DNA of 64,000 nucleotides from Onchocerca volvulus (GCA_000499405.2 HG738137.1:7812001-7876000); one strand, 5' to 3'; positions 24,520 through 37,611 are shown, counted from the first letter of the stretch. A program made the numbers and translations. Notes: a model not told the origin generated them from the letters alone.

Positions 24520-25219
24520 AGTATTAAAGATCAAGTGACGCGACATAGTTTTAAAGAGACGACAAACATATCTGCCACCGAAACGTTCCAATACACAGAT
24601 AAACGACAAAGATCGACGCAGCAACAGCAATTATTTGTAATTCTAGTTCTCCAGTTTGACAATTCAAAACGACACAACATAGCAACAATGCGACAATTCA
24701 GTGAACAGTATTTTTCTCTATCAGAGACAAAGGTAAAAATAATCCAGTGATCATTTTGCTTGGATATTCTCTGATAATTGTTTGTTACGAAGAATAAAAC
24801 TTTTTTCGACAAAATTTGTTTCCATCACACAAAACAGGCTTTTCCGGCCCTAATACTGATCTAGCCGAATAGTAATAATCAATACAGCAATCCAACCGGA
24901 CTACAAACAAATTACTGCCAGATTTTTCCCCAAACACTAGAAATGTGCGCTTCTATTTTTTCTTTTTTCCACTTAACCGGATTGAGCTATAGCATTGCAT
25001 GCTTATAAAAGGCATTTGAAAACATGATGCGTATTCGAATACAGTATTGTGTCAAAATTTCAAAGCAAGAAGAAATTTGAGAGATACTTTGAACTAATAT
25101 AGATAAGGGGCGTGTTTAAGAATTTTTGGAGATTTAAGATTTTGAACAAAGAAGATTTAAGTTTTATTTATATGGACTAGCTGAAGCCAATTGCGTTTCG
25201 CGGCTGGATACAGCTTGTC
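24520..25219 (-). repeat. Right arm of the long inverted repeat
   Basis: The reverse complement of this segment tracks the left arm in order, including AACAAACAATTATCAGAGAA, TATTCGGCTAGATCAGTATT, GTGTCAAAATTT-type sequence, TTGTTCAAAATCTTAAATCT and a closing CCAGCCGCGAAACGC. Identity looks about 75-80% by eye. The plus-strand frame at 24535-24750 is polar and Q-rich and may be a remnant of a Helitron N-terminal region, but this is uncertain. Confidence 0.8.
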
Positions 25220-28200
25220 ATTAAATGTTGCGACTGATGATTACTGGAAGTGTTCCTTTGGACTGGATTGATAATTCATATATTTTGATATCAATAGACT
25301 TATACGGCTAAATCATTGTGCTTACTGAATATTTATCAGTTTAATATCGGTTAAATATCATTGGTCAGTCAAATATCATTTCATTTTTTTGCTATATAAA
25401 TTTGTAAACGATTTAAGTCTCTGCATCTGGAACCAACATTTTTTTTTTTACTTTCAAAGTTTTGCTTAGTTTCTTATTAAACGAACTTATTCTGGATTTC
25501 TGTGAATTAAATTAGAGTTAATCAATTGTCACAAAAACATACTTGCAACAAACAAAAATATCACGACAAAAGAATGACAGATTGAAATTGGCAGTGATGA
25601 TAATGATCTGATAGTGATAATGGTAGTCAAAGTAATTATAACAGAGCGCAGATTGCGATTTTGGAAATCAAGTTTCAAGAAGCAAATGAACAATGTGCTC
25701 AAGTAAAACAAAGATTAATTAATATTTATTTCTAAGCTTAAAGTCTATTATTACTGGAAAAGTACTAATCCGGCATAGCTTATTCTTTGGTAATTATGCT
25801 TGTTGCATCCAGAATACAAATGAGTCTCTGGATAAGATGTTGAAGTTTATTAGAAAATATTCTGATGTACTTCGATATTAATCTAGCTGTTGCCTGCTTT
25901 TGTCGTAATATTTCTGAATCAAATGACTCTATTTTCTTATCGAATTACAATTTCAAATATCTTTATTTCTAACCTAAAAGCTGATCTGCTGATGAACCAT
26001 ATGATAAGTCCAAATTAATTTCTGTTCTCATTTATAAGCAAATCATTGAGTATCACGAATAAATATCCCTTGTTGATCAGATAATGCTTTTAGATCAGTT
26101 TTGGGCCTATCCTAATATTATATTCGTTAGAAACGTTTTTATGAAAAAGAAATTAAGTGATAAAAATAATAAATGAAGATAAGAAATACAACATAAAGCA
26201 ATTGAAGAAGATTCTAAGTTTAGTATATTTATTGAAAAATTTTAATAAGGCTAAATTGTTAGAATTTTCAGATAAATGTTCTTTTTCAAAGTTCGAAATT
26301 TTCTTTCAAGTTATGAAAGAAGACAGGATTATTTCAGACAGATCGTGTGATGGTACATCATCAGATGCGCTATTAAACTTATCAAATGTGTCATCAGCAT
26401 CATCAGATACGATAATAAATAGAAAATACCTGGTTGGAATTTTGGAATGAAATGTTCTTACTTTTTGAAAATATGCATAATTTTATTTTATTACAGTCTT
26501 TTTTCGATGTTTTATTGATTTGCATTTTTGTTGTATTTCGGAAATTGATTGTTTTGTTCTGACGTAAAAATATATTGTTTGTGTATGTTGAATGCTTTGA
26601 AAGATTCAAGTTGAAAAAAGTAGGGCTATATATTAACTGTAAATAGAAAATTGGTCTGATCACAAATGACCTAGATCTAAAGAATAATCGAATAAAATGA
26701 TTTCGATTTCATGGCTTTGCATAAAAATGCTGCTATGCATTCAATTCTATGGCATTGAATAATTGATGAATCATGATAATTTCAGTTTCTATTTTTTAAA
26801 ACTATTATCTTTTCAAGTGAATTTTTGCTTTTGATTTGACTTTGCAGCTTTATTATTATAGATAAAATAAGCAATGTTTGGATATGATGCAATTTCTTGC
26901 GGCCAAATTCAGGTTTCACAAGAGATTTATATGCCAGAATCCTCTTGCATGTGCAGAAAAATTGCTCCATGCTGATAACATACTGAGTAAAATATAAGAT
27001 GGTATAAGGCTATTGATCCTTTTTGTAGCATAACAAATTCATTGCACTTGATGGATTTTTTTGATTTAGTTTAATAGCAATTTTGAATTCTCCCTAAAAA
27101 TGCGTTGAGATCAACAAATATGTAGACAGGTGCATCTCCTCTTGAATAAAGACGAGAAAAAAATGGAAGAGTGACGACGAAACTGAATAGATATGTGTGC
27201 AAGCTTCCTAAAGTAGATCTTGACCTTTGCATTTATATCATGGAACGAGAAAATCAGAAATGTTCAGCAAGAGAAATTGAGAAAAATAACTTACTAAAAA
27301 AAATGAAAAATGACCCTCAATAGCATGTCAGGAAGAAGGATCTAAGTGCGAAATAAATATGAGACTTTTGACTGGTGCTTTCATCTTTTATTTTATTTTA
27401 TTTTTTTTTGGATTTACAAGATTATTTTCTAGATTTAAATTGAATCAAATTTCATTTTTTTTTCAATTTTTAAACTTTCAATATTCATATTGCACAATTT
27501 TTCTTACATAATTTTTTCCGTAATGTTTTATATTCATGGGATTTTTATTTCATTTGTCTATTGAAATCTTAATTACAATAGTCGCCTTTTCAGCATTCAT
27601 CTCAAGAAATTGCTTATCGATAAAAAATTGAGGTCAAACTTATCCAAATCTGTGAAAAGCAAAATTTGCAGCCATTTCATCGATTACATACCACCTGGAA
27701 ACCTTTCTATTCATATGTTTTATCGGTTCATTTTAGTACACATTGCAAATAAATTCGTTTTGACAGCATTTTGGAAATATTTAAAATCTGATTGAACATT
27801 TAAAAATTATTTTCCGACAAAATTTATAAGCGTAGGTAAGAAAGAATACTCTTCTTTTTAAATGATTATCAAACCTGTCCCTTACATCATTCCAGATCAA
27901 ATATGATTTCTGATGTCGAAAATCTTACTGCAAATTAGGTTAGATAAGATAGACTTTTTGCAGGGAGACATTTTAATCTTCCAGATGTACCACAAAAATC
28001 CAATCATCCATCGTCATTCTTTTCAAAAGAACTTACTACGACAGGCAGAAAATTTTATTAGTTCACGGAAAGAGTAATGTTGAAATCCAAGCTGTTATGG
28101 ATCAATATTGCAACAGCGTGCAGACATCAATAGTATTGCAGCAATGTGCAATTGTTAGTATTGTAACAACGTGCATCTTTTAACAGTTAGTATTGCAGCA

Positions 28201-29477
28201 CTATGTGATTGTCGTCGATTAGTATTACGGTAACTGTGCAAATTGTCATCGATTGACATTGTATTGCGGCGATGTACAATTGTCATCGATTAGTATTACA
28301 ATAAATATGCAAATTGTCATTGATTAGTTTTGCAGCAATGTGCAATTTAAAAAAAAGCTGAAGCTCAACAAATTTTTTAGAAATGTCTTCATTTCGTCAT
28401 TGTTTTCACAGATGTCATTTTTTCAAACGCAGAAATTATGGATTTCGCTCCGTTTAACCGTCATCCTTTTTATCTCGAAAGAATTTTCAATTATTTTAAA
28501 GTTTAAAGCAGTTTAGAGACATTCCAAAAGCGGTAAATTCTTTGCATCTTTATAGCATTTCTGATGTTCATCCTTCTTGCACTAGTACACTTCCAATCGG
28601 TACATACCTTTTTCCCATCCTGCGAAAAACTTGAATGATGACTAGAAAGGGGTGGCTTTCTCGAATGCCTCATATAACTCTCGACTAAGACAGATTAATC
28701 ACCACCAGATCAGCTCTTTGTAACCTTTGCAAGATACGACAGTAATGCGACACAGTGCACACAGATATCTGACATATGACCTTCGCAAAATGAATCCTCA
28801 TGTAGCGTACCGATACGTGCACCGCACGCAGCTGCACTTCGCGTTCAAACTCATGGTATCGTACTCGTGCCCTGTTTGCTGCTAACGCCTCTCAGAGCAA
28901 TTCGAACATTGACCCGATGAACACTACCAAATTCACGCAACTCGAGCGTGGACCTATCTTGGATTGATTTATCACTGCTGATCAGTGTTGTTGTCATTTG
29001 TCTCTCATTAGATTTCACGTTATCTACCCTGCTTATCATAATTATGAGGAGAATATATGTCTGTGAGGATTCTTTGCTACGACCTATGAAATGGTACTAT
29101 TTCACAGGTTCCAGCAATTCCTCGACTCTCTTCACTTTGCGGGATACTTTTCTCCTTCCATTATTTAACGACTATATTTTATAAGAATCTTTTGTTAGTG
29201 TTTTAAATATCCGTTGATGTAAACGGCTTGATAATATACGTTGTTTGCCCTTTCTCTATTATCTCCATTGTTGAGTTTCTTAGTCTTTAATATGATTAAT
29301 ATTTTCTACGTTACATTTATTATCTAAAAATTTCAGAAAATCTCTGTCCTTTTATTAATGCAATTAGGTGGTGAATTGTCAAGGGACAGATTTTCCAAGT
29401 ACTTGATAGATCTTCGAAGCTATTTAGCTTTTCCCGTCTTGAAAATTCATATCCCAGAAGTTTAATAAATTTCAAAA
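25220..29477. other. Intergenic region upstream of alx-1
   Basis: No exon chain is supported. Small frames at 26157-26450 and 27610-27795 are unsupported. The last kilobase (about 28500-29100) is noticeably less AT-rich, with mixed CG-containing sequence such as GTACCGATACGTGCACCGCA. It probably contains the alx-1 promoter and 5' leader. A degenerate tandem repeat occupies 28095-28352. Confidence 0.55.
28095..28352. repeat. Degenerate tandem repeat, unit about 45-60 bp
   Basis: Six or so diverged copies of a unit built from TAGTATTGCAGCAATGTGCA, ATTGTCATCGAT and variants are visible, with AGTATTACGGTAACTGTGCA and TGCGGCGATGTACAATTG as other versions. It lies about 1.1 kb upstream of the alx-1 start codon. 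Spacing varies, so it is an old array rather than a clean satellite. Confidence 0.7.
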
Positions 29478-29485
29478 ACTTGCAG
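29476..29485 (+). promoter_or_regulatory. Splice acceptor immediately upstream of the alx-1 start
   Basis: AAACTTGCAG ends nine bases before the alx-1 ATG. In nematodes this position is commonly a spliced-leader trans-splice acceptor, but a 5' UTR intron would look the same. The mature leader would be about 9 nt plus any SL. Confidence 0.55.
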
Positions 29486-29494
29486 GCATAAAAG

Positions 29495-32400
29495 ATGTCA
29501 TCTTTTCTGGCGGTACCGCTGAAACATACAAATGAAGTGGATTTGGTAAAACCACTAATGAGTTATATTGAGAATATTTATCTCTCTACGAGTGAAATAA
29601 ACTCTGAAATTAAAGAAGCTGTGCAAGAACTAAACAAGATGCGAAACAAAGCGTGCAATCAAACTTTGGATAGACATCAAAGTGCTTTAGATGCTCTAAC
29701 TAGGTATGTTTGCTCATATTCCATCAAGACATTTTATCGTAATGTAGAAAGAGAGCTAAAGAAGTTTGCGAACTAATAGATTGGTCCAATCTATTCAGAG
29801 TTAGAAACAGTTCTGCGCATTGGATAAATTAAACATCATTATCATTTTTGTTCTTTCTTTCATAATTTCTAATGATTCAAAGATTTGTAACCCAAAGATT
29901 TACAGATATTACGATCAGCTGGTGGCCATCGAAAACAAAATACCAATCACTGCAACTCAAAATCCTATCAGTTTTAAATGGAAAGGTGCTTTCGATAAAG
30001 GCTCACTCTTTTTCGGCCGAGCTTCACTAAGTATGTTTATATAATTTTCATACTCTCCTATACTTCTAATAATGTCAAATGATTAGAAGAATCCATAATT
30101 CATAAGTTTCAATTTTTTTTTTTGTGATTTACTGAACATTATCCAGATACATTTGTTAAAAGGTAGTCATTACAGGATAAATCTTACATATATTAGAGTG
30201 TTAATATTGCTGTAATTTATGTTATCAATCAATACACATCTTGGCACTTCATTTTTCGGTAAAAGAACTTTACTTCAACCAATCTAATATGAATTAAATA
30301 ATTGAATTTTCAGCTTTAAATGATGGTGCATTTGAAAGAGCTGCTGTTTTATTCAATTGTGGCGCTCTGATGTCTGAGATTGCGGCTTCTCAACCAATGC
30401 ATACTGATGAGGAACTCAAAATTGCAGCGAAATTTTTTCAGCAATCAGCTGGTGTCTTTGCACATTTGAAGAATACGATCCTCGGGATTGTACAACAAGT
30501 TTGATAGTTTTTTCAATTTTTTCAAATCGAATTCATTAGGATTATCATTTTATACAGTGCATTATTGCTTTGGTGATGATCCATCTTTGATCCAACAAAG
30601 ATGCGTATGGGTTTCGGAAAAATGATCTGTTATGTTAACTACGCCATATAAATCCGTACATTGTTAAAATTTTATTCATTATTTATCATGATGCTTTTAT
30701 CGGAAGCTTTTTTGCATTGATGTAACGTCGTATGTTGAAGTTTACCATTGACATTTAATTTTGTCTGATGGATAGGAATAAGTTAACAATGTACATACTT
30801 GTCTATAGGATTTGCTGATTGAAAGCATTGACTGTGTACATACTTGCCTATAGGATTTGCTGATTCATCGGTTGATACATGGTTGATATTATCACTTCGA
30901 AATATTATTGATCATCGTTTTTGTTAAAAGAAAGTATCAAGTCGATCTACGCTTTCATAAATTGTTCATGTTGCGATTTCTTTTCAGGAACCAACTCCTG
31001 ATTTGATGCCTGACACATTGTCAGTACTTTCAGCAGTTATGCTAGCTCAAGCGCAGGAAGCTTTCTATCTCAAAGCTGAAAAAGGTCCGTCCCTCTCATG
31101 CTTTTTGTTCTCATATTTTTCTCTTGCTTTTTTGGATGAAACTGAAATAAATGAGACCGATCAAGTGGAATAAACTGATAATGCTTCCTTATTTATCATG
31201 CTGTTTTGTTTTAATGGAATTAGATTATTTTTTTAGATAAAATGAAGCCACTTGCATTGACGAAATTAGCAGCACAATGCGCGGAATATTATCATGAAGC
31301 TCAGAAGCAATTACAGAAAGATGCTGTGAAAGGTTTATTTGACAAGGTTATTACTGTTATATATTTTTCTGCATTATTTCAATTGAAATTTTGCAGTTCG
31401 TTTAGTGTTGTGTAATAATTTAACAAGTGCTTAAATTCTGTTCGCTTGACTTTTGTTTTAGACTTTCCTCCCACATATGATTTGGTTATCACTTTTTTTT
31501 TTTGAAAATGATTGTTTTCATCGAGTTCTGTGTCAAAACTTTTGCATCTTTTTTATATTCTTTTATTTTTTTTGACGTATGGACATTTTTTTATAGGAAT
31601 GGACAAACATTATAAAAGGCAAAGCTTTGGGACTTTCGGCTCTTGCTCAATATCATAAAGCTTTCGATAATGCAGATTCGAAGAATATAGGTTTTTTTTT
31701 TCTTGATAATTTTTTGTTGATTTTTCTAATGAAAAATATGCGTTTAGGAAAATAAGCAGTTTTTTGCCAAAATGCGAAGTAGCATTTTATTTTTATCCTT
31801 TGATTAGATAAATCCGAGTTTTAAATGATGCAGATGACAATCATTTTTTCTTTTTTTTTTTTTACGTGGAACATCTGTATAATGCTTTGATCCTTTTCTG
31901 TGATTTCCTCTATGGTTCATCTGATTTTTGAAAAAAGTTTGTTCTTTCATAAATGTGCTCTAATTCCAGGTGAACAGTTAAGTCGATTAACTGAATCACA
32001 TTCTCTCATGCAGCAGGCAAACAGTTACATGCCTCACGGAACATTTGATGTACAATTTGCAGCTATTGAAAAAGCGTATGCATCAGCTAAAAAGGATAAC
32101 GACTTTATTGTAATTTATTGATAATTTTTTAGCTCCTTAAAATTCAGAATTTTTTTTTCCGATGATCTTCCTGATGGGTCTGACAATGCAGTTTTGTTTT
32201 TGTTTTTTTGTTTTTTTGTTTTTTTTTTTTTATTTCGTAAACAATTGAATTGTTTTGCTGAGGGATTCAATGTTTCAGTAGTTAATTCTTTTATTAAGAA
32301 AATCAGCGTTTTAGTGGCTCTCATTGAGAAAATTAGTGCTTCAAGTAATCGGTTTATGATTTCATTAGCAGCATGTATTTCTGTAATACTAATCTCATAT

Positions 32401-35400
32401 TAATCGAAAAACAGATCGTATCTTCTACAGAAAAAATTTCCATTTAAACTTTTAATTTTTAGTATCATGAGAGAATCGCTGATTTCCGAAGCCTACCACA
32501 GTTACCCAAGGCTGCGGTTGCTAAAGTTATACCGGTTGTTTTTCCAATGACACCGCGATTCAAAGGTATGGCCATATTTTTTTTTTTTTTTGCAATTTTT
32601 TTTTTTGCCCAAAAAAGAATATAAATTAGTTTGATGTCAGTTTTTTTTCGTTGAAATGTTAAAAATGTAAATCATTTCTCTTGTGTAAAATTCTTTAAAA
32701 TCATCATAATTCCGCTCTAATTTTTTCCACTTATCCCTTTTTTTTAACCTTTTTTTCTTTGTTGTAGACATGTTCTCAAGCCTTGTACCTGTTCAAGTAC
32801 ATCAAGCCACAGCATCTTTTGATGCTCGGAAGTCAGAAGTTATTAATGTAGAAACTGGACGTCTTCGTGAACATACTCAAATAATGAATGGGTGAATTAA
32901 CTTTAAAATTCTTATCTCAATTCTATGAAATATGGAGGAGAGGAAGAATGAGATCTGTTCATATGATTTTATGAAAAACTGATAGTAATCATTTGTGGCT
33001 TAACATCATTATCAGTCTCTGATTGACCGTGTGTTGTTATTTGTTTCATTATAGAATATTGGCATCTCTAAATTTGCCCGCTGCTTTGGATGACGTTACG
33101 AATCACGAAATATTACCAGAATCTATCCGACAAAAATCTTCTAAAGTTAAATCTCAGGGTGGAATTAATGCCATTACACAACTCATTGCTGATTTGCCAC
33201 ATATTCGCAAAAGAAATCAAGAAATTTTGGATGAAGTGAATTTTACAAATTCATATAAATTTTCCATACATTCATTTCCATATATTCTGTTTGATGTGCA
33301 TCGTTTTTGCTAAATTTCCAATGCATTATTTCCTTTTAAAGGGTTTGCTTTATGATTTTAAAATTCTTCTATCGATCTTGCCAAGTTTGAAGACAATGAT
33401 TTTTTTAGACTTTGCGACTATTAAATGAAGAAAAGGAAAACGATGATCGTTTACGATCACAGTTTAAAGATAAGTGGACACGTATGGCTTCTGACCAACT
33501 TACGGCTCCTCTTCATCAAGAATGTGGTAAATACCGTGGCATTCTTCATGCAGCTGCCAATGCGGACGAAACAGTGAAGCAGAAATTGGAAGAGAATAAA
33601 GAAGGAATCAGGTTGCTCAGTGCAACTGAGCCTGAATTAAAATATGTGCTTGTTTATGTTCTTTTTTATTCTTTTTGGAACAAAGAAGCCTTATAGGCAT
33701 CGGAACAATTAATCTGTTGCTAATTTTACAGATCTGAATTCGAATTAAAAATAGCTTCTATAAGGATACATAAAGTTTATGGGAGTATGTATTATTGCTG
33801 TGATTTAATGACAGGTAGAATTTTACAGCAGCAATACCATCTCTTGATTCTTCGAGTACCAACAAGAATTCAGAAGCTGTAGTAAAACTCAGAGGCTTAA
33901 TGGATGTTGTACAAGAAATTAAGGTAAGATCTGAGCTTGAAAATCAATGTTTTTTAATTCTGATTGAGTTTTTAATACTTGAATTATCAAAGCGAGAAAT
34001 CGTATTTCGTAACTCCCTTCATAAATTGAAAAAAAAAAAAAAAACTTGAAAAGAATACTTTATATTGATTTGCTTCTTAATCAAAGTGTCTAGTTTCTTT
34101 TTATAAATAACGATACAGTGATAACACAGCAAATGAATTGAAAACAAACGTGAGATTCCTACAAATTAATCTTTTTTATTTAGTGATAATTTTTACTCAA
34201 ATTAACATCTACTTTAAAATAACTTTTCTTTCGAATAATTTTTTTAACTTTTCTTTCGAATAATTTTTTTTTTTTTTTTTTTTTATAGATTGAACGAGAG
34301 AAATTAGAAAAGGAATTCACAAATGTTCATTGTGACATGAGCTCTATTTTCTTGAAAACATTAGCCGACAACCAAATTATCAATGAAGAAGAAATTTCTA
34401 CTACCAAAATCGCAGAAATATATGGCCCGTTAAAGACTAAAGTAAATGAAACTATTAAGAAGCAAGAAGATTGTTTGGCAGAAGTAGAGGTAGGCAATCA
34501 TTGGTATTATCAATAACTTTTTTGTTTCATAACTAATGGCTTCTGTTGGAGCGAGTTTTTCATGTTTTAGCTAAACTTATTTTATCTGAATTTTTCTGCT
34601 CTTTAAACTAGATCACTTTTTTTATAGGACTGGATAAGTTATGGAATAAAAAATTATGGAATATTTTCAGTTATGGAATAAAAAATTTGGTTCGGAAAAA
34701 GCATCCAGCCAAAGTGCTGCTGAACGTGAACGAATTTTGAAGATATTGGCCAATGGGTATGATAAATTTTTGGAGATTAAATCGAATTTGGATGAAGGAA
34801 CGAAGGTACGATGTAATCAGCATTTGAAAATTGTGCCTTGCCATCTCTTACTGTTGCACTGCTTTCTTGTGCAATTATAAAATAATTCTAACTTTCAGTT
34901 TTATAATGATTTGACTCCTTTACTCCTTCGATTACAACAGAAAGTATCTGATTTTTGTTTCGCTCGGCAGACCGAAAAGGAAGATCTGATGAAGCAGTTA
35001 CAGCAAAATATTGTTTCCGGTTAGTTCGATTGAACCATAAATGAGATGGAAATGTTAAATTAATGACTGAAAAAATGAACACTTGAGAAAATTAAAGAAA
35101 AAGTCTTCCAGATAAGGTTTTTATTCATTTTAAGTATAAACGAATAATTTCCATCATATATTTATCTAAATAATAATTTAGGTTCTTCAAATAGCAATGC
35201 ACCCCCTCGACCACCACCACCAAAAACTTCATCAAATGCTTTCGGCACAAATAATCCATTCGATATAGAAGCGCCAATTCCACCTCCACGTAATATTAGT
35301 AGTCTTCAGGGTACCGGTTTAATCTTGTTTTTTAAAAACTTTCGGTCATCTTCATTCTGCTTAGAAATTTAGATATTTTTCTTCAAATAATTTGAAATTG

Positions 35401-36766
35401 AGTGCTCTTATCGATTTTTCCTTTTATTATATCATTTGCTAAAACAGTAATGTCAAATCATATTAAATCATATTAATTTCGAAAATAATGCATCGAAGAT
35501 TGAGTGGTGATGCTTATTTATTTATTTAATTTTTATGTTAGAAAGATATGTTTGCTTATTTTTTTGACTATTAGTTATTGGCAGTCTATAGCATTTTTGA
35601 GAAAAGTAAAACCTGATTGTAATAAGATTCTCTCGTTAAAAAATGGTAGAGTTACTAATCAAATTTGTCAATTGCGATAATACTTTGTTGCGCATTATAT
35701 GATACTGGAATTATTTTCTATTCATAGAAGTAAGGCGTTCAAATTAGGAAAAATATTTTCGGTAAAATAGAATTCATTCCATTTGGTTATCCCAAATTCA
35801 TATCTGCAGAAACATGAAAATTTCTTAGAAATTCTTCCTTACAACTGAAATTTATCAAGTTAAAAATATACGTAAGAGTATCTATAAATGTACCATATTT
35901 TGTAGCAGGACGAGAAGAAACACAAGCACCACCACCATCGTCTCAAAATCCGCACTATCAACCTCAGCTATGCAATCCTCAGCAACAACAACCGTTTACA
36001 CCTTATGGTAAGTTGAAGTAAATCATGAATAAAATTAGTTATTCAACTTACTTATGTTAAGGAATTTTTTTTTCTTTTTTTTTGTTATAAGGGTGAATTA
36101 AGAAATCAGCTTGACAAATCGTTTGTTTTGTGACAAATTTTTTAACTTCATCTAACCAGCGTGCTATATCTCAATAATTTGTTGTAAAAATTTAAAAAAT
36201 TTTTGAATCCAAACGCTTAATTTCAGCTCAACCACCATATGGATATCCATCTCAGCAGACACCTTATCTGCCGCAGCCTCAATTTAATCAAAACTACACA
36301 ACTCCATATCCAGTTGCATATCCAGGGACGTATCCTGGAGCTTTCAATCCTCCCCTGCATGGTAATTTCAAAATTAAAATTCTCATTTCTTAAAAGGGAT
36401 GCTAGAAAGAATTTTATGGTTTCTTTGTTGAGTTCTTGATTATAGAGAAATTTTTCGATCATTAAATATTAAACTAAAATTTTGCTTTTTATTATATGTG
36501 CAAAATCTTTGTTTTGGTGAATGACTTTTTATGATTATTGAATAATTTAAAATGCATCTTCAAACTTGTCTCTCATATTTTATTTGTTTTTTATTCTATA
36601 TCAAAAATTCTTGTTAGCCAAAAAAAGTCTTTCATCAAGACATAAAATTTTCACGTGTGATAAAAGATGGAAATCTATCTTATTTCAATATTTTGCAGCA
36701 TATAATCAATTTCCTCAGTCAACAATATCGCCACAATGGGGCAATTTGCCATCAGCGCCACATTAA
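29495..36766 (+). CDS. alx-1: ALIX/PDCD6IP orthologue, ALX-1 (BRO1 and V domain ESCRT adaptor)
   Basis: ESCRT-associated adaptor acting at endosomes, at the plasma membrane and in cytokinesis; it bridges ESCRT-I and ESCRT-III. Nineteen exons join without phase conflict: 29495-29703, 29906-30030, 30314-30498, 30988-31084, 31237-31346, 31597-31690, 31970-32109, 32463-32565, 32768-32891, 33055-33235, 33409-33645, 33819-33923, 34289-34489, 34671-34805, 34899-35019, 35182-35310, 35909-36007, 36227-36361, 36699-36766. The product is 865 residues, close to human ALIX. BRO1 domain is about 1-360, V domain 361-720, proline-rich tail 723-865. Visible landmarks: DNDFIY with Tyr321 matching the human Y319 position, GTKFYNDL with Phe683 matching the YPX(n)L-pocket Phe676, PPRPPPP (SH3-type ligand), an NPF at 747-749, and PSAP at 861-864. 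The exon 11/12 junction is the least certain boundary. A poly(A) signal candidate lies at 37612. Confidence 0.96.
30790..30865. repeat. Tandem duplication in alx-1 intron 3, period 45
   Basis: TGTACATACTTGTCTATAGG followed by ATTTGCTGATT is repeated once with a single change (TTGCCTATAGG). It is intronic, with no effect on coding. Confidence 0.9.
34639..34687. repeat. 17-bp direct repeat spanning the alx-1 exon 14 acceptor
   Basis: TTATGGAATAAAAAATT occurs just upstream of the acceptor (34639-34655) and again as the first bases of exon 14 (34671-34687). An earlier TTTATAG acceptor at 34627 would read into an in-frame stop, so only the downstream TTTTCAG gives a coding exon. Confidence 0.85.
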
Positions 36767-37611
36767 AAGGTGACAAAAATCAGTTCCATACCGTTTCCAT
36801 AACGTTCCAAACGAATTGTTTCTTAGTTTTCTTGTGTTAGTTCCATTTTTTGAGAAATTTTCAGTTTTGTTCGAAAGCATGTATTATATCTGCGATATAT
36901 ATCACTGCTTAATGATTATTGCAAGGATTATCCGATAATTTCTTAATAATTGCAGTTCATCACATTTTTTTTCATGAGAGAAATTAGATTCCATGAAAGC
37001 TGAATTTTGGAAATGTTTTATAACAGTATCGAGAATGGAATAATGTATGTATATCACATTTTCATATAAATTATTTTGTAGTGGAACACCTTTCATCGTT
37101 GCGCTTATGTATCGCTCTACTATTGTTTCATTTAAGAATTCCTCGTGATACCTGAAATGCAAAATGAATTGGTAGTTTGTGAAAACTTGTAATTCAGTTC
37201 CAGTTTTTTTCAATTCTTTATATCTTTACTGGTTTTTTCTAGAAAAAAAAAGTAATTTCTCTTAATTAATCATCCTTGACGACTTTTCTATGTTATTTGA
37301 AAAAAACAATGATTATCAGAAGTGATTTATGCATTTCTTGATGTGTCACCTGTCAGCCATCGTTTTTGGTAATAATTGCATCACATAATTTTAGGAATTC
37401 ATTGATCTGCCGTTTCATTTCAGTATGCGCCGTGTACTTGCTAAAATACATTTCAATGAATTTTCCGACTTATAGAAACAGTATTTGATAGGATTCATGC
37501 TTTGATTGATGGATAGAGGATAGGCTGTTCATTAAATAGAACACGGGATTCATTCTTCCTTGCTAATTAATCCAATGCGAGAACCTTTATCAAATACTTG
37601 TTCATTTTTTT

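Larger units (their letters stand above)
21199..25219 (+). mobile_element. Helitron-derived element bounded by long inverted repeats, non-functional
   Basis: A 4.0-kb unit. The two ends are diverged inverted copies of each other over roughly 700-750 bp. Between them lies decayed Helitron Rep-helicase coding sequence. Helitrons normally lack long terminal inverted repeats, so this is either a Helitron fragment trapped within a foldback-type element or a Helitron whose end region was duplicated in inverse orientation. Multiple stops, frameshifts and loss of the HUH nuclease region show it cannot mobilise itself. The outermost bases resemble the solo copy at 815-1000. No target-site duplication was identified. 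Confidence 0.75.

Noticed and set aside
28851..29184. Opposing 62- and 78-codon frames in the alx-1 promoter region
   Set aside because: Lower AT content keeps both strands open; no motif and no splice context support a gene.
36902..37213. 103-codon minus frame in the alx-1 3' flank
   Set aside because: Its composition is not clearly random, but there are no neighbouring exons or recognisable motifs and it lies in the expected alx-1 3' UTR.
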